From NCBI GenBank assembly GCA_016714495.1, contig JADKDU010000003.1:248001-312000 (forward strand): 64,000 bases of DNA, read 5' to 3'. The position numbers were made by a program, and so were the translations under genes. Below are positions 32,458 through 42,112 of the stretch, piece after piece. This stretch comes from Hyphomonadaceae bacterium (lineage in GTDB: Bacteria > Pseudomonadota > Alphaproteobacteria > Caulobacterales > Hyphomonadaceae). Positions within the stretch are counted from its first letter, which is position 1. Each line of letters starts with the position of its first letter. The notes beneath the pieces are model-generated. The model saw nothing but the letters and a program-made list of their open reading frames with translations. It did no database searches and was not told where the DNA came from.

Positions 32458-33543
32458 ATGGCGACGACGAATACGCAAACCCTACTGCTGCTGCCCGGCG
32501 ACGGAATCGGTCCGGAAGTGACGGAAGAGGCTCGCCGCGTGGCGGCGCATGTGGCGCCGGACCTTCTGATCGAAGAAGCGTTCTTCGGCGGCGTTTCCTA
32601 CGACAATTTCGGCGCCCCTCTGACCGACAAGGTGATGAACCGCGCACGCAATGTGGACGCGATCCTGATGGGCGCGGTGGGCGGGCCCAAATGGGATAAT
32701 GTTCCGCGCGATAAGCGGCCCGAGGCGGCGCTGCTGGCGATGCGGAAGAATCTCGACGTCTACGCCAACCTGCGCCCCGCCTTCTGCTTCCCTGCACTTG
32801 CGGGTGCTTCGGCGCTGAAGACGGAGCTGGTTGAAGGGCTCGATATCCTGATCGTGCGCGAGCTGACCTCGGGCGTCTATTTCGGCCAACCGAAGACCAT
32901 CGAAACGCTCCCTAATGGCGAGCGGCGCGGCGTGGACACGCAGAGCTATACGACGAGCGAGATCCGCCGCGTAGCCGCGCGGGCGTTCGAACTGGCGCGC
33001 GGGCGCACGGGGCGGACGGGGAAATTCCCCGGCGTTTTATCGTGCGAGAAATCCAACGTGATGGATTCGGGTCTGCTGTGGCGGCAGGAAGTGACGAAGC
33101 TTCACGCCGAGAGCTTCAGCGATGTTAAGCTGGACCACATGCTCGCGGACGCCGCCGCGATGCACCTGGTGAAGGCGCCGAAGGACATCAACGTGCTGCT
33201 GGCCGACAACCTGTTCGGCGACATCCTGTCCGACGAGGCGTCGATGCTAACGGGATCGATCGGCATGCTGCCGTCGGCCTCGCTGGGCGATCCTGGCGTG
33301 CCCGGCCTTTATGAGCCCGTGCATGGATCCGCGCCGGACATTGCCGGCAAGGGCATCGCCAATCCCATCGCAGCGATCCTGTCACTGGAGATGGTGATGC
33401 GCTGGAGCTTGGGCCGTGCCGAAGTGGCCGACCGCATTTTCGCAGCCGTAGGCAAGGCGCTGGAGGGTGGCGCGCGCACGGCCGACATTGGCGGCTCCAT
33501 GTCGACGCGCCAGATGGCGGACGCAATCCTCAAGTATCTCTAG
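32458..33543 (+). CDS. leuB: 3-isopropylmalate dehydrogenase
   Basis: 361 aa, full-length LeuB of leucine biosynthesis. Motifs: LLLPGDGIGPEVTEEARRVA at the N-terminus, the substrate-binding RxxxxxxxxR region (RKNLDVYANLRPAFCFPAL), the KSNVM segment, LADNLFGDILSDEASMLTGS, and the NAD-site signature LYEPVHGSAPDIAGKGIANP. Catalyses oxidative decarboxylation of 3-isopropylmalate in the cytosol. leuD lies 3 kb upstream and asd downstream, a common alphaproteobacterial neighbourhood. Confidence 0.97.
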   Translation: MATTNTQTLLLLPGDGIGPEVTEEARRVAAHVAPDLLIEEAFFGGVSYDNFGAPLTDKVMNRARNVDAILMGAVGGPKWDNVPRDKRPEAALLAMRKNLDVYANLRPAFCFPALAGASALKTELVEGLDILIVRELTSGVYFGQPKTIETLPNGERRGVDTQSYTTSEIRRVAARAFELARGRTGRTGKFPGVLSCEKSNVMDSGLLWRQEVTKLHAESFSDVKLDHMLADAAAMHLVKAPKDINVLLADNLFGDILSDEASMLTGSIGMLPSASLGDPGVPGLYEPVHGSAPDIAGKGIANPIAAILSLEMVMRWSLGRAEVADRIFAAVGKALEGGARTADIGGSMSTRQMADAILKYL

Positions 33544-33614
33544 ACTATTCGTGGGCCAGCGGCGCCATCGCACGCTGCAACGACTGGCACATATCATGAA
33601 CCCCTGGGTGAAAG

Positions 33615-33956
33615 ATGACGCATCCGAAGATCGACTATGTCGAATTCTCCAGCCCTGCTCTCGGCGCATCGCGGGATTTCTTTGCGAAGGCGTTCGGGTG
33701 GAGCTTTCAGGACTACGGCCCGACCTATGCGGCGATGACGAATGCCGGGGTTGATGGCGGCATCCAGGGTGATGCCGCGGAGGCGAATACTGCACCCCTC
33801 GTGATCCTGAAGGCGGATGATCTGGAAGCTGTTGAGACCGCAGTGAAGGCGGCAGGCGGCGTAGTCGTGCGCCCCATCTTTGCCTTTCCAGGCGGACGCC
33901 GCTTTCATTTCCGCGAACCCGGGGGCAATGAACTCGCGGTGTGGAGCGAGAAATAG
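33615..33956 (+). CDS. VOC/glyoxalase-like protein
   Basis: 113 aa single VOC domain: KIDYVEFSSPALGASRDFFA at the start and FHFREPGGNELAVWSEK at the end, with the metal-ligand Glu in REPGGNELAVW. Similar proteins are annotated as glyoxalase/bleomycin-resistance family. Substrate unknown. Confidence 0.88.
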   Translation: MTHPKIDYVEFSSPALGASRDFFAKAFGWSFQDYGPTYAAMTNAGVDGGIQGDAAEANTAPLVILKADDLEAVETAVKAAGGVVVRPIFAFPGGRRFHFREPGGNELAVWSEK

Positions 33957-33981
33957 TCTCGTCCGCGTTGGGGGGTATGCA

Positions 33982-34476
33982 ATGGCGCTGAAAGTTATCC
34001 GGGGCGTCATTGATCAGCTTGGGCCGACGGCAGCCATCTTGGCCGAGGCCGGTCAAACTGGGACGGCCTAGGCTTTTGTCAGATTCAACCGGGCGACACG
34101 CAAACCGGTGACGCTGGAACAAGTTGTTGCTGACGCCGTCAGCGGCGCGCACATTGCCGCCCGACAGACGGGTCGGTTTGCCTTTTATGTGATCCAGAAA
34201 CGGTTCGTATTGTGCGGCTTTGCAGGGCCGGGCGGCATCGAGATTGCGAAAGCGGAAAGCGACCCGGCGGCGATTGCGGCCGAGGCCATCCGAACGCCAG
34301 CAAAGCAAAAAGTCTTGTCGGGCGCGTTGCTGATCCCGACGATCATCGGGCTATTCTTCGCGTTCGGGATGATCAAGGCGGGGCGCGCAACCCTAAGAGA
34401 GTATCCAGCACCCGACCGGCCTAGCGACAAGCGCGTGATACGCGCGCTTCAGAGAAAATTGTACTGGCCATTCTAG
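33982..34476 (+). pseudogene. small membrane protein interrupted by in-frame amber codon
   Basis: An ATG at 33982 (MALKVIRGVIDQLGPTAAIL) opens a frame that meets TAG at 34069-34071. The same frame continues without other stops to 34476: AFVRFNRATRKPVTLEQVVA, then AFYVIQKRFVLCGFAG and a hydrophobic helix SGALLIPTIIGLFFAFGMIK. Changing TAG to TGG (Trp) would give one 164-residue protein. Alternatively translation restarts at the GTG at 34108. No family recognised. Confidence 0.55.
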
Positions 34477-34850
34477 CTGTAATCGCAGATCCGGGCGAAG
34501 CGGTTATCCCTGAGTTCGAAGATCGTCGCGCCACGGATGGAGACGTGCTCGCCGGAGCGGACATAATGGCCCAGCTCGGCGGCGGCCACGCCGGAAAACA
34601 CGGTTTCGGCGGCGGCCCGCTGGCCATCGACCAGGATGGCGACGAGTTCGTGGCGACGCTCACGGAAGGCGCGGGTGGTGGCCTCGATGACTTCGCGCAT
34701 CTCGGTCTTGCCAGTGAGGCGGATCGAGCCGCCCGGATTGGTCACCGTCTCGAAAACCACATCGTCGGAGCAGCAATCCAGCATGCCATCGACGTCGTTC
34801 GCGTTATATCGCTCCACATAGCGACGAACGAGGGCGGCAAGGTCGGACAT
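34473..34850 (-). CDS. NTF2-like/SnoaL-fold protein
   Basis: 125 aa. It has the pattern of the SnoaL/NTF2-like superfamily: LVRRYVERYNANDVDGMLDC at the N-terminus, TVTNPGGSIRLTGKTEMREV in the middle, and GATIFELRDNRFARICDYS at the end. These cone-shaped folds serve as isomerases, hydrolases or binding proteins. Specific role unknown. Confidence 0.85.
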   Translation of the reverse strand: MSDLAALVRRYVERYNANDVDGMLDCCSDDVVFETVTNPGGSIRLTGKTEMREVIEATTRAFRERRHELVAILVDGQRAAAETVFSGVAAAELGHYVRSGEHVSIRGATIFELRDNRFARICDYS

Positions 34851-35056
34851 CGCGGCTCCTGAGGGAATCCGGCGGCCCGCGGAATCGCTCCGCAGGCCCT
34901 AGGCTGGCGGACTGATTTGAGGCTACTGGACCCGGCATTACGAACAGGGCGTTCCCATATACGGAGCGCCCACGGGCTAGTGCGGCGAACTAACCGCATG
35001 AATATGACCGCAACACGACCGAAGGTCCAGAACGAGGACCTCACTGGGAGACACGC

Positions 35057-36090
35057 ATGGCGCCAAAGGTCGCAGTCTTGGGCGCCACTGGCATGGTGGG
35101 GCGCGAAATCCTGAGCATCCTTGCGGAACGTGGATTCCCGCCACCGAGATGTACGCGCTGGCCTCACGCAAGCTGATGGGCGCGGAGGTCAGTTATGGCG
35201 ACGCCACGTTGAAGGCGAAGGACGTCGACGAATTCGATTTTTCGACGGTGCAGCTCTGTATCATGGCGACCGGTGATGCGCCGGCGCGAAAGTATGGCAA
35301 TGCGATCTCGGCGGCGGGCTGTATCGTGATCGACACGTCACGGGCGTTTCGCATGGACCCGCAGGTGCCGCTGGTGATGCCGGAGGTGAACGCCGCGGCG
35401 ATCGACGGCTATATAAAGCGCAAGATCGTGTCGGTTCCCGATGGCGTCACGGCGCAGCTGGTGCGGGCGCTGAAGCCGCTGCACGACGCGGCCGGTGTAA
35501 CACGCGTGGTGGTCGCGACCTACCAGTCGGTTTCGGGCGAAGGCCAGCGCGCCATCGACGAGCTGTGGGTGCAAACCAAGGGCATCTATGTGAACCAGGC
35601 GCCGGACCCCAAGGAATTTCCGCGGCAGATCGCCTTTAACGTCATCCCCCAGGTGGATGATGTGATGGATGACGGTTTCACCGAGGAAGAATGGCGGATC
35701 GCTGCCGAAACCCGGAAGATGGTCGACAACGACATTCAGGTTGTGGCGACCTGCGTGCGAGTGCCGACTTTCGTCAGCGTCGGCGAGGCGGTGCATGTCG
35801 AGCTGGCCGAGCCCCTGCCCGCCGCCGAAGCGCGTGCGCTGCTGCGTGAATCGCCGGGGATCGTGCTGCTCGACCGGCGTGAGGAAGAGGATGGCTATGA
35901 AACGCCGGTCGGCGCGGTGGGTGAATGGGCGACCTATGTCTGCCGCGTGCGGGACGATCCGACAGTGGAGAACGGCCTGGCCATGTGGATCGTGGCGGAC
36001 GATCTGCGTAATGGATCGGCAATGATCGCCGTCCAATGCGCTGAATTGCTGCTGAACAAAGGAGCGTTCAGGGCTCCTCTGACCACCTAG
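35057..36090 (+). CDS. asd: aspartate-semialdehyde dehydrogenase, with apparent frameshift
   Basis: The true start is the ATG at 35057: MAPKVAVLGATGMVGREILS, the NADP-binding motif, continuing to LAERGFP. There one base is missing near 35139-35142 (CCGCC where CCGGCC would keep the frame). The remainder continues from TEMYALASRKLMGAEVSYGD to the end. Later motifs are normal, for example VPDGVTAQLVRALKPLHDAA, VVATYQSVSGEGQRAIDELW and FNVIPQVD. With the base restored the protein is 344 aa, the family length. The enzyme is usually indispensable (lysine, diaminopimelate, threonine, methionine), so a sequence error is likely. Confidence 0.9.
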
Positions 36091-36170
36091 GAGATTTTCT
36101 CCGAGCTGAATCGCCAGTTCGCGCGGTATTCCCGGTTACAGCGCCGGTAGAACGCGCCTATCTGTGCGCG

Positions 36171-37072
36171 ATGCCGACCAACATCGAAATCCGGACAGGG
36201 CTTTTCGCATCCATAGGGGCCTATGTCCTGTGGGGCTTCCTGCCACTGTATTTCAAGCTTCTGGGCGAGACCTCGCCCCCGGTGATCCTGGCGCACCGCA
36301 TCGTGTGGTCAGTGCCGACAGCGCTGGTGCTGATTGTAGCGGCGGGGAAATGGGGCGAGCTGACAGGGCTCTGGCGATCGCCGCGCGTCATGTTCACCTT
36401 GCTAGCGTCGAGTCTCGCGATTGCGACGAACTGGACGATTTATATCTGGGCGGTGACCAACGGACGGGTGCTCGAGGGCAGCCTGGGCTATTTCATCAAC
36501 CCGCTGATCACATTCGTCTTCGCCGCCATTTTCTTCGGCGAACGGTTCAAGCCGCTGCAGCTGGTCGCCTTGGGCATGGCGACGGCTGGGGTGCTGAACC
36601 AGACGCTGGTGGTGGGGGAGTTTCCCTGGGTGTCACTGTCGCTGGCGCTGTCGTTCGCGATCTATGGCGTCATCCGCAAGACAACGCCGGTCGACAGTCG
36701 CGTCGGCTTTGGAATGGAGGCGATCTGGCTATCCCCTGTGGCGGCGGCTTACCTGATGTTCTTTCTGCCGGGGGAACGCAGGCGTTCGGCAATGGCGATC
36801 CAGGTTACGTCGTCCTGCTGCTGCTGGCAGGGCCTGTCACGGCGGCGCCGCTGATTCTGTTCGCAATGGGTGCGCGGCGCCTGAAGCTGTCGACCATCGG
36901 CGTGTTGCAATATATCGGGCCGAGCCTGCAGTTCGTTCTCGCGCTTCTGCTGGGAGAAGTTTTCACTCCAGCCCATGCAATGACGTTCGGCCTTATCTGG
37001 CTGGGCGTGGTCATCTTTACCCTGGCGGGACGTCAACCACGCATTGCCGCGCCGGCGCCGAGCGCGGACTGA
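36171..37072 (+). CDS. rarD: RarD-like EamA permease, with apparent frameshift
   Basis: The N-terminal two thirds (MPTNIEIRTGLFASIGAYVL, SPPVILAHRIVWSVPTALVL, EGSLGYFINPLITFVFAAIF) match RarD, a ten-helix EamA/DMT-type transporter. The frame breaks at the G-run 36770-36774; one extra G would continue into GTQAFGNGDPGYVVLLLLAG, then LSTIGVLQYIGPSLQFVLAL and the end at 37072. The restored protein is 300 aa, the normal RarD length. A homopolymer site makes a sequencing error plausible. Substrate of RarD proteins is not well defined. Confidence 0.88.
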
Positions 37073-37418
37073 CTGCAAAGAAAACCCCGCCGATGCTGGG
37101 CAGCGGCAGGGTGAATGAGTTTGCCATGCGAAGCCGCGAAGAGCGATTTCAGGCCTCATATCGCAAGACCGGCGCCACATTCCCTTCGCAAATTTTAACC
37201 GTCTAAATGCGAACTTTGGGCGATTACAAGGCTTCACGCTAAGCGATGTCTTAATGAATCCCGACCATGATCTTCGCAGGCAGGGGACAGCTGTCTTATT
37301 ACCGCAATCGCGGCGAATGCGGTTCGTCTGCTTCACGCACGTGTAACCTTGCGTGTGATCTACCGCGGCGCTCGGAGCGCCGGAGGGGCGTTGTAGATTA
37401 CGAAGTTGAGGCATCACC
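37073..37418. other. intergenic region between rarD and the Hpt gene
   Basis: About 345 bases without a supported gene. There are short GC-rich inverted repeats (for example around 37362-37393), but no terminator with T-run, RNA or promoter I could name. Confidence 0.4.
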
Positions 37419-37805
37419 ATGAGTGCATCCCCAGATCCAACCGCCTCTCCCGAGTGGGAATCCGCCCGATCTGAATGGTGGGATCAGGCCAAGACCGAAC
37501 TCGCCCGCCTCCAGGACGCGGTGAACAGCGCGGCGCCGGGATCGCTGAAGCTTGAGACGATCTATGCGCCGATGCACGACATGGCGGGGCTCGCCGGCGT
37601 GCTGGGCTATCCCTTGCTCGGCAAGATTGCGCGATCGCTGATTGAGACACTGCGCAAGGGCGCCAATCCGCTCGATGACAGGATGCTGATGGTGGCGAAA
37701 GCGCACCTCGCGGCCCTGACCGCCCTGCATGCGAAAGACGTGCGCGGCGAAGGTGGCCAGGCTGGCGTCGCCGTCATGGCCAAGCTGGCCTCGATCCACG
37801 CCTGA
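37419..37805 (+). CDS. Hpt-domain phosphotransfer protein
   Basis: 128 aa, mostly helical. The segment IYAPMHDMAGLAGVLGYPLL looks like the phosphoacceptor helix of Hpt domains (His followed by small residues and LGY/LG), at about residues 48-67. No kinase or receiver domain is fused to it, so it would relay phosphoryl groups between separate two-component proteins. The partner is not encoded nearby. Assignment rests on this motif and helical character. Confidence 0.7.
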   Translation: MSASPDPTASPEWESARSEWWDQAKTELARLQDAVNSAAPGSLKLETIYAPMHDMAGLAGVLGYPLLGKIARSLIETLRKGANPLDDRMLMVAKAHLAALTALHAKDVRGEGGQAGVAVMAKLASIHA

Positions 37806-37869
37806 CGCCAAACACTTGCGGTAAAGCGCAAAGGGAGCCATCCCTGCCCTGACAAGGCAGGGATACGGC

Positions 37870-38595
37870 ATGGCCGGGCCTATCTATTTCGCAATCGGCG
37901 ATGTGCATGGCGAGGCGGACAAGCTACGCCAGCTGCATGCCGCCATTCTCGACCGTATCGCGTTCGAGGGCCGCGCCGCGAAGATCATCCATCTTGGCGA
38001 CTATGTTGACCGCGGACCCGATAGTCGCGGGGCAGTGGAAGCTGTGATGGCGCTGGAGAAGCGTTTTGACCGCGATCCTGTGGTCGAGATTGTCTCGCTG
38101 ATGGGCAATCATGAACAGATGATGCTGGATGCTTACGACGCGCAGGATGTGGACGTTGCCGGTTCGTGGTGGTCGCAGGGCGGCTCGGAAACGGCCGACA
38201 GCTATGCTGACGGCAGGGAGACTGTTGGCGCCAACTGGCGCGAGACCGTGCCGAAGGAACATATCAGCTGGATGCGCCGCCTGCCGGGAATGCTGCATGA
38301 CAAGGAGCGGAGACTTGTGTTCGTGCATGCGGGCATCGAGCCGGCGCAGTTTCCCGACGAAGACCAGCGCACCTATCTGTGGACGCGCTCGGAGCGTTTC
38401 TTCCTGCAGTGGCAATGGCCCGACCGGGAGGAGCTGAAAGGTCTGATGGTGATCCACGGCCACACGCCGAAATCGTTCGACCCTGAAATTTATCCGCACC
38501 GCATAAATGTCGACACCGGCGCGGTATTCGGCGGTCCGTTGACGGCCGTGATGCTGAAGGAAGGAGCGCGGCCGGAATTCCTGCGAGCGACCTAG
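37870..38595 (+). CDS. metallophosphoesterase (Ser/Thr phosphatase-like)
   Basis: 241 aa, calcineurin-like fold. The metal-binding motifs are in order: GDVHGEADKLRQL (D-x-H), HLGDYVDRGPDSRG (GDxxDRG), LMGNHEQMML (GNHE), a histidine in VFVHAGIEP, and IHGHTPKSF. This is the bacterial PPP-type phosphatase pattern, and it may dephosphorylate proteins or dinucleoside polyphosphates. It converges with the serine hydrolase gene, overlapping by four bases. Confidence 0.92.
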   Translation: MAGPIYFAIGDVHGEADKLRQLHAAILDRIAFEGRAAKIIHLGDYVDRGPDSRGAVEAVMALEKRFDRDPVVEIVSLMGNHEQMMLDAYDAQDVDVAGSWWSQGGSETADSYADGRETVGANWRETVPKEHISWMRRLPGMLHDKERRLVFVHAGIEPAQFPDEDQRTYLWTRSERFFLQWQWPDREELKGLMVIHGHTPKSFDPEIYPHRINVDTGAVFGGPLTAVMLKEGARPEFLRAT

Positions 38596-39707
38596 AGGCA
38601 GCGATACAGTGCGTCGATCAGACGTGAACGGCGGGCGTCTTCCAGCAGATGCGTGCCCTGGCGGTTCATGATGTAGCCGCCGGCGAGGCCGGTGTCGGGA
38701 TCGCCGAATGCGCCAGAGCCGCCCCAGCCGGAATGGCAGAGCGTGGCGGGGTTCGGCCCATAGATCAGCGGCAGATTGCGCATGACGCCCGCACCAAAGG
38801 CGATGCGGCCAGGGAGAACACGATCTTCGCCGGAGACACGCTCGCGCGTGAGCTCGTCCCATGTGACCGGCGCGATGACGCGCGTTTCACCGATGCGGCC
38901 CTTGAGAGCATAGGCGGAATAGAGACGTGCAAGCGCCGCCGCCTTACCATGGCCGTTGGCGGACGGAATTTCGGTCTTCCGCCATTCGGTCGCACCGCGG
39001 TTCGCCGCGGCCCATGGCGTCAGGAAGGCGGCGCGTGTTTCTGCATTGTTGTGGGGGAAGTGCGCGGCGGTTTTTGGCTTCAGCAGTTGTGCGACCCGGT
39101 CGTGTTCGCGTTCGGGCAGGCCGATCCAGAAATCGATACCCAGCGGCTTGCAGATATCCTCGCGCAGGATCGTTCCGAGCGAACGTTTTGAGACGCGCCG
39201 CACGAGTTCGCCCGCGATATAGCCCCAAGTGAGCGGATGATAGCCTGAGCCTTCACCCCTGCTCCACATCGGGCTGAGCTGGGCGAGCGCTTGCGAAAGT
39301 GCGGGCGGATCGAGCCAGAGGCCGGGATCGATCTGGTCGGGAAAGCCGGGAATGCCGGCCTGATGCGACAGGGTCTCTGCGATCGTGTAAGCGCCTTTGC
39401 CGTTGGCGGCGAATTCCGGCCAGTAGTCAGCAACAGGTGCGTCGTAATCAAGCTTGCCGCGTTCCACGAGCGTTGCGACCACAAGAGCACTGATAGGTTT
39501 CGTAGCGGAATAGACGGGGCAGAGCGTGTCAGCCGTCCATGGGACTTCGCCGGCGCGATCGGCGAAGCCGCCTCGCAGGTCGACTACGAGTTCATCGCCG
39601 AGGAACGCCGCAAAGGCGGCCCCGTGTTCGAGGCCTTCGGCAAAGTTGCTTTCGAAAGCCTCACGGACGGGCTCGAAGCCTGCGGCGGTGAATCCATTAG
39701 TGTTCAT
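38592..39707 (-). CDS. beta-lactamase-fold serine hydrolase (class C/EstB type)
   Basis: 371 aa from the ATG at 39707 (MNTNGFTAAGFEPVREAFES). The SxxK nucleophile motif is SATK in LCPVYSATKPISALVVATL, and the Tyr motif region is GSGYHPLTWGYIAGELVRRV. The C-terminal HSGWGGSGAFGDPDTGLAGG supplies the HxG-type third element. Such proteins act as esterases or peptidases more often than as true beta-lactamases. No signal peptide is seen, so probably cytoplasmic. Confidence 0.9.
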   Translation of the reverse strand: MNTNGFTAAGFEPVREAFESNFAEGLEHGAAFAAFLGDELVVDLRGGFADRAGEVPWTADTLCPVYSATKPISALVVATLVERGKLDYDAPVADYWPEFAANGKGAYTIAETLSHQAGIPGFPDQIDPGLWLDPPALSQALAQLSPMWSRGEGSGYHPLTWGYIAGELVRRVSKRSLGTILREDICKPLGIDFWIGLPEREHDRVAQLLKPKTAAHFPHNNAETRAAFLTPWAAANRGATEWRKTEIPSANGHGKAAALARLYSAYALKGRIGETRVIAPVTWDELTRERVSGEDRVLPGRIAFGAGVMRNLPLIYGPNPATLCHSGWGGSGAFGDPDTGLAGGYIMNRQGTHLLEDARRSRLIDALYRCL

Positions 39708-39780
39708 GCACGCAGACATCGGGCTAGAGGCGTTGCAGGTCAACCGCGCTTGCGCTCAACTGGCGCAACGGAGGACGTTC

Positions 39781-40242
39781 ATGGAAATTAACGGCATTGC
39801 GCATATCCAGATAACAGCTGGGCGCTACGACGAAGCACGCGCTTTCTATTCGAAGCTGCTGCCCTTCCTGGGCCTGAAACAGGTTCTGGACAACGAATAC
39901 GGCTACTATTGCGTGGGTGGTCGGACGGGTGTGCTGATCTCAAAGCCGGCGCCGGAGTACGACGGCGAGCGCTTCGTGCAGACGCGCGTGGGACTGCACC
40001 ATGTCTGCTTCCGCGCGCGCTCGCGCGAGGACGTGGACGAAGCGCATGCTTTCCTGAAGACGCTGGGCGCAACGATCGTCCGCGCGCCACAGGAAGATGG
40101 CTGGGCGCCGGGCTATTACTCGATCCTGTTCGAAGACCCGGACGGCGTGCGGCTCGAGTTGAATTTCGTGCCGGGCAAGGGCGTGTTCGCCACGGATGAG
40201 AAGGCGCTGAAGTCGACCTATCCGAAGTCGATTCTAAGCTAA
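39781..40242 (+). CDS. VOC family lyase/dioxygenase-like protein
   Basis: 153 aa from 39781, chosen because GGAGGACG precedes the ATG and the domain starts directly (MEINGIAHIQITAGRYDEAR). The second half, VGLHHVCFRARSREDVDEAH, and SILFEDPDGVRLELNFVPGK, with His and Glu metal ligands, is typical of glyoxalase I-like VOC proteins. Substrate unknown. It ends nine bases into the convergent pdxY gene. Confidence 0.88.
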   Translation: MEINGIAHIQITAGRYDEARAFYSKLLPFLGLKQVLDNEYGYYCVGGRTGVLISKPAPEYDGERFVQTRVGLHHVCFRARSREDVDEAHAFLKTLGATIVRAPQEDGWAPGYYSILFEDPDGVRLELNFVPGKGVFATDEKALKSTYPKSILS

Positions 40243-41100
40243 CCGCCGGACCGGAGCGAGGGGCGGGCTGGCGAGAAGTTCGCTGCAGGCGGCGAGGCTG
40301 AGTTCTGAGCCGCGCCACTGGGCCGTCTTGTCGATGACAAGGAGTGTGGCGCCGACTGCATCTGCCAGCGCGGCTTCCGCGCCAAGACCAGAGACGAGAC
40401 CGCCGGTGAAGCGCAGCGTGAGCATGTCGCCCGTGCCGTTGGGTATTTTGCCGGCGATGCGGGACGTTTCCGCAAGCAGCGCAGTATCCGGGTCGATATA
40501 GAGAACACCGACGCCTTTGGGCGACGGGATGGATGAGATAAGCCAGCGGCCTCCCCAGCTGCGCGCTTCGCGCATGACATCTTCCGGCGTAGTGAGAGAT
40601 GCGAGATCGCTCGCCGTGAGCCTTGCGAACTCCCAGAGATTGGGTGCGAGAATGTCGGCGCGTGGCGCGAGATCGGCCATCAATGCGCTTGCCGTTTCGG
40701 GCTTGATGTAGAGGCCGGGCGCTTCATCGCCCATGACCGGATCGACGACGATGATTGGCTTTTCCGGAAAATGCGCGTGCGACGCGACACGTGGCGTGAC
40801 GCGTATGCAATCGATGGCGTCGCAGGCGACGGCGACCTGGGCAGGCGTAGAGAAATGCCCCGTGACGACAGCGTCCATCAGGCCGAACAGGTTATTGGCT
40901 TGGACCCCTTCCAGCATTTTCGTCATTGTGTCAGCGGCGACAGGGCCGCCGCCGGGCGGGCCCCAGCCGGGATGGCGGCCGAACAGGCAAGTGGGAATGT
41001 GGACAGGATCGACCTTCATCGGCGCAAGGACGTAGGGCGCTATGCCTCCGCCAACGCGGCTAGCGGCGACGTAGGAGGAAATCACAAGAACCAGAGGCAT
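40234..41100 (-). CDS. pdxY: pyridoxal kinase
   Basis: 288 aa ribokinase-fold PdxK/PdxY-type enzyme of the vitamin B6 salvage pathway. Clear elements: VISSYVAASRVGGGIAPYVL at the N-terminus, PIIVVDPVMGDEAPGLYIKP (the D-P-V-M-G-D segment), ADILAPNLWEFARLTASDLA, and the phosphate-binding anion hole GKIPNGTGDMLTLRFTGGLV with the catalytic Asp in GTGD. Confidence 0.92.
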   Translation of the reverse strand: MPLVLVISSYVAASRVGGGIAPYVLAPMKVDPVHIPTCLFGRHPGWGPPGGGPVAADTMTKMLEGVQANNLFGLMDAVVTGHFSTPAQVAVACDAIDCIRVTPRVASHAHFPEKPIIVVDPVMGDEAPGLYIKPETASALMADLAPRADILAPNLWEFARLTASDLASLTTPEDVMREARSWGGRWLISSIPSPKGVGVLYIDPDTALLAETSRIAGKIPNGTGDMLTLRFTGGLVSGLGAEAALADAVGATLLVIDKTAQWRGSELSLAACSELLASPPLAPVRRLA

Positions 41101-41227
41101 AGTCTGTCCATTCGATCATCACGCGCGGCGAATTTTCGACATTAGCCCAGCCCGCGATCGGCTCCACCTTGATCTTGAGGAGCCGCTCCGTCATCACCCT
41201 TCACACGTTAAGAACAAGGGGTCATCC

Positions 41228-42112
41228 ATGTCCGCCATTCGTCCGCGCCGCTCGGTCCTCTACATGCCCGGCGCCAACGAACGCGCGCTGGAAAAGGCCA
41301 AGACGCTGCCTGCCGATTCGCTGATCCTCGATCTGGAGGACGCCGTTGCGCCCGAGGCCAAAGTCGAGGCGCGCGATCGTGTGTGCGGCGTCGTGAAGGC
41401 GGGCGGCTATGGCCCGCGCGAGCTGATCATCCGCGTCAATGGGCAGGACACGGAATGGGGCAAGGCCGACCTCAGGGCCGCAGCGCACGCCAATCCTGAC
41501 GCCATCCTGGCGCCGAAAGTGACACGCGGCGATGATATCCGCTGGCTCGACGAAACGCTGTCGGAAGCGGGCGCGAGCGCGTCGCTGGGCCTATGGGTAA
41601 TGATCGAGACACCGTTGTCGATCCTCAACATCAAGGACATCGCATCGACGGCGCAGACGACGCGGCTTTCGGGCTTCGTGATGGGATCAAACGACCTGAT
41701 CAAGGATTTCCGCGCCGAGCCGATGCCAGGCCGCGAGAACCTCGCCGCCTGCTATACGCTGGCGATCGCAGCGGCGCGCGCCTACGACCTTCTGGTCTTT
41801 GACGGCGTCTATAACGACATCGCCAACACTCAAGGCTTCGTGGCGGAATCGAAACAGGCGAAGGCGTTCGGCTTTGATGGCAAGACGCTTATCCATCCGA
41901 CACAGGTCGAGCCTTGCAACACAGTCTTCGCCCCTCCTGCCGAAGCCGTGCAGCAATCGCGTGACGTGATTGCTGCGTTCGCCGACCCGGCGAATGCCGG
42001 CAAGGGCGTGCTGAAGGTGAACGGCAAGATGACCGAGCTGTTGCACCTCGCGCAGGCAAAGCGGATGGTGGCGGTTGCCGAAGCGATTGCTCAGAGAGAG
42101 GCCGTGCAGTGA
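41228..42112 (+). CDS. HpcH/HpaI-CitE family CoA-ester lyase/thioesterase (Mcl2-like)
   Basis: 294 aa. The opening RPRRSVLYMPGANERALEKA and ADSLILDLEDAVAPEAKVEA are characteristic of CitE-like proteins and resemble the (3S)-malyl-CoA thioesterase Mcl2 more than the 318-residue malyl-CoA lyase Mcl1. The later motif FDGKTLIHPTQVEPCNTVFA is conserved in the family. Its stop overlaps the start of the MaoC-domain gene. Together they suggest part of the ethylmalonyl-CoA type C4/C5 CoA-ester pathway for acetate assimilation, consistent with PHB metabolism (phaZ elsewhere in the window). The exact reaction is inference. Confidence 0.85.
   Translation: MSAIRPRRSVLYMPGANERALEKAKTLPADSLILDLEDAVAPEAKVEARDRVCGVVKAGGYGPRELIIRVNGQDTEWGKADLRAAAHANPDAILAPKVTRGDDIRWLDETLSEAGASASLGLWVMIETPLSILNIKDIASTAQTTRLSGFVMGSNDLIKDFRAEPMPGRENLAACYTLAIAAARAYDLLVFDGVYNDIANTQGFVAESKQAKAFGFDGKTLIHPTQVEPCNTVFAPPAEAVQQSRDVIAAFADPANAGKGVLKVNGKMTELLHLAQAKRMVAVAEAIAQREAVQ

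Noticed and set aside
34069..34071. TAG read as a non-standard amino acid (pyrrolysine)
   Set aside because: No pyl genes or methylamine methyltransferases are present and the context is a small unknown membrane protein; a point mutation or error is simpler.
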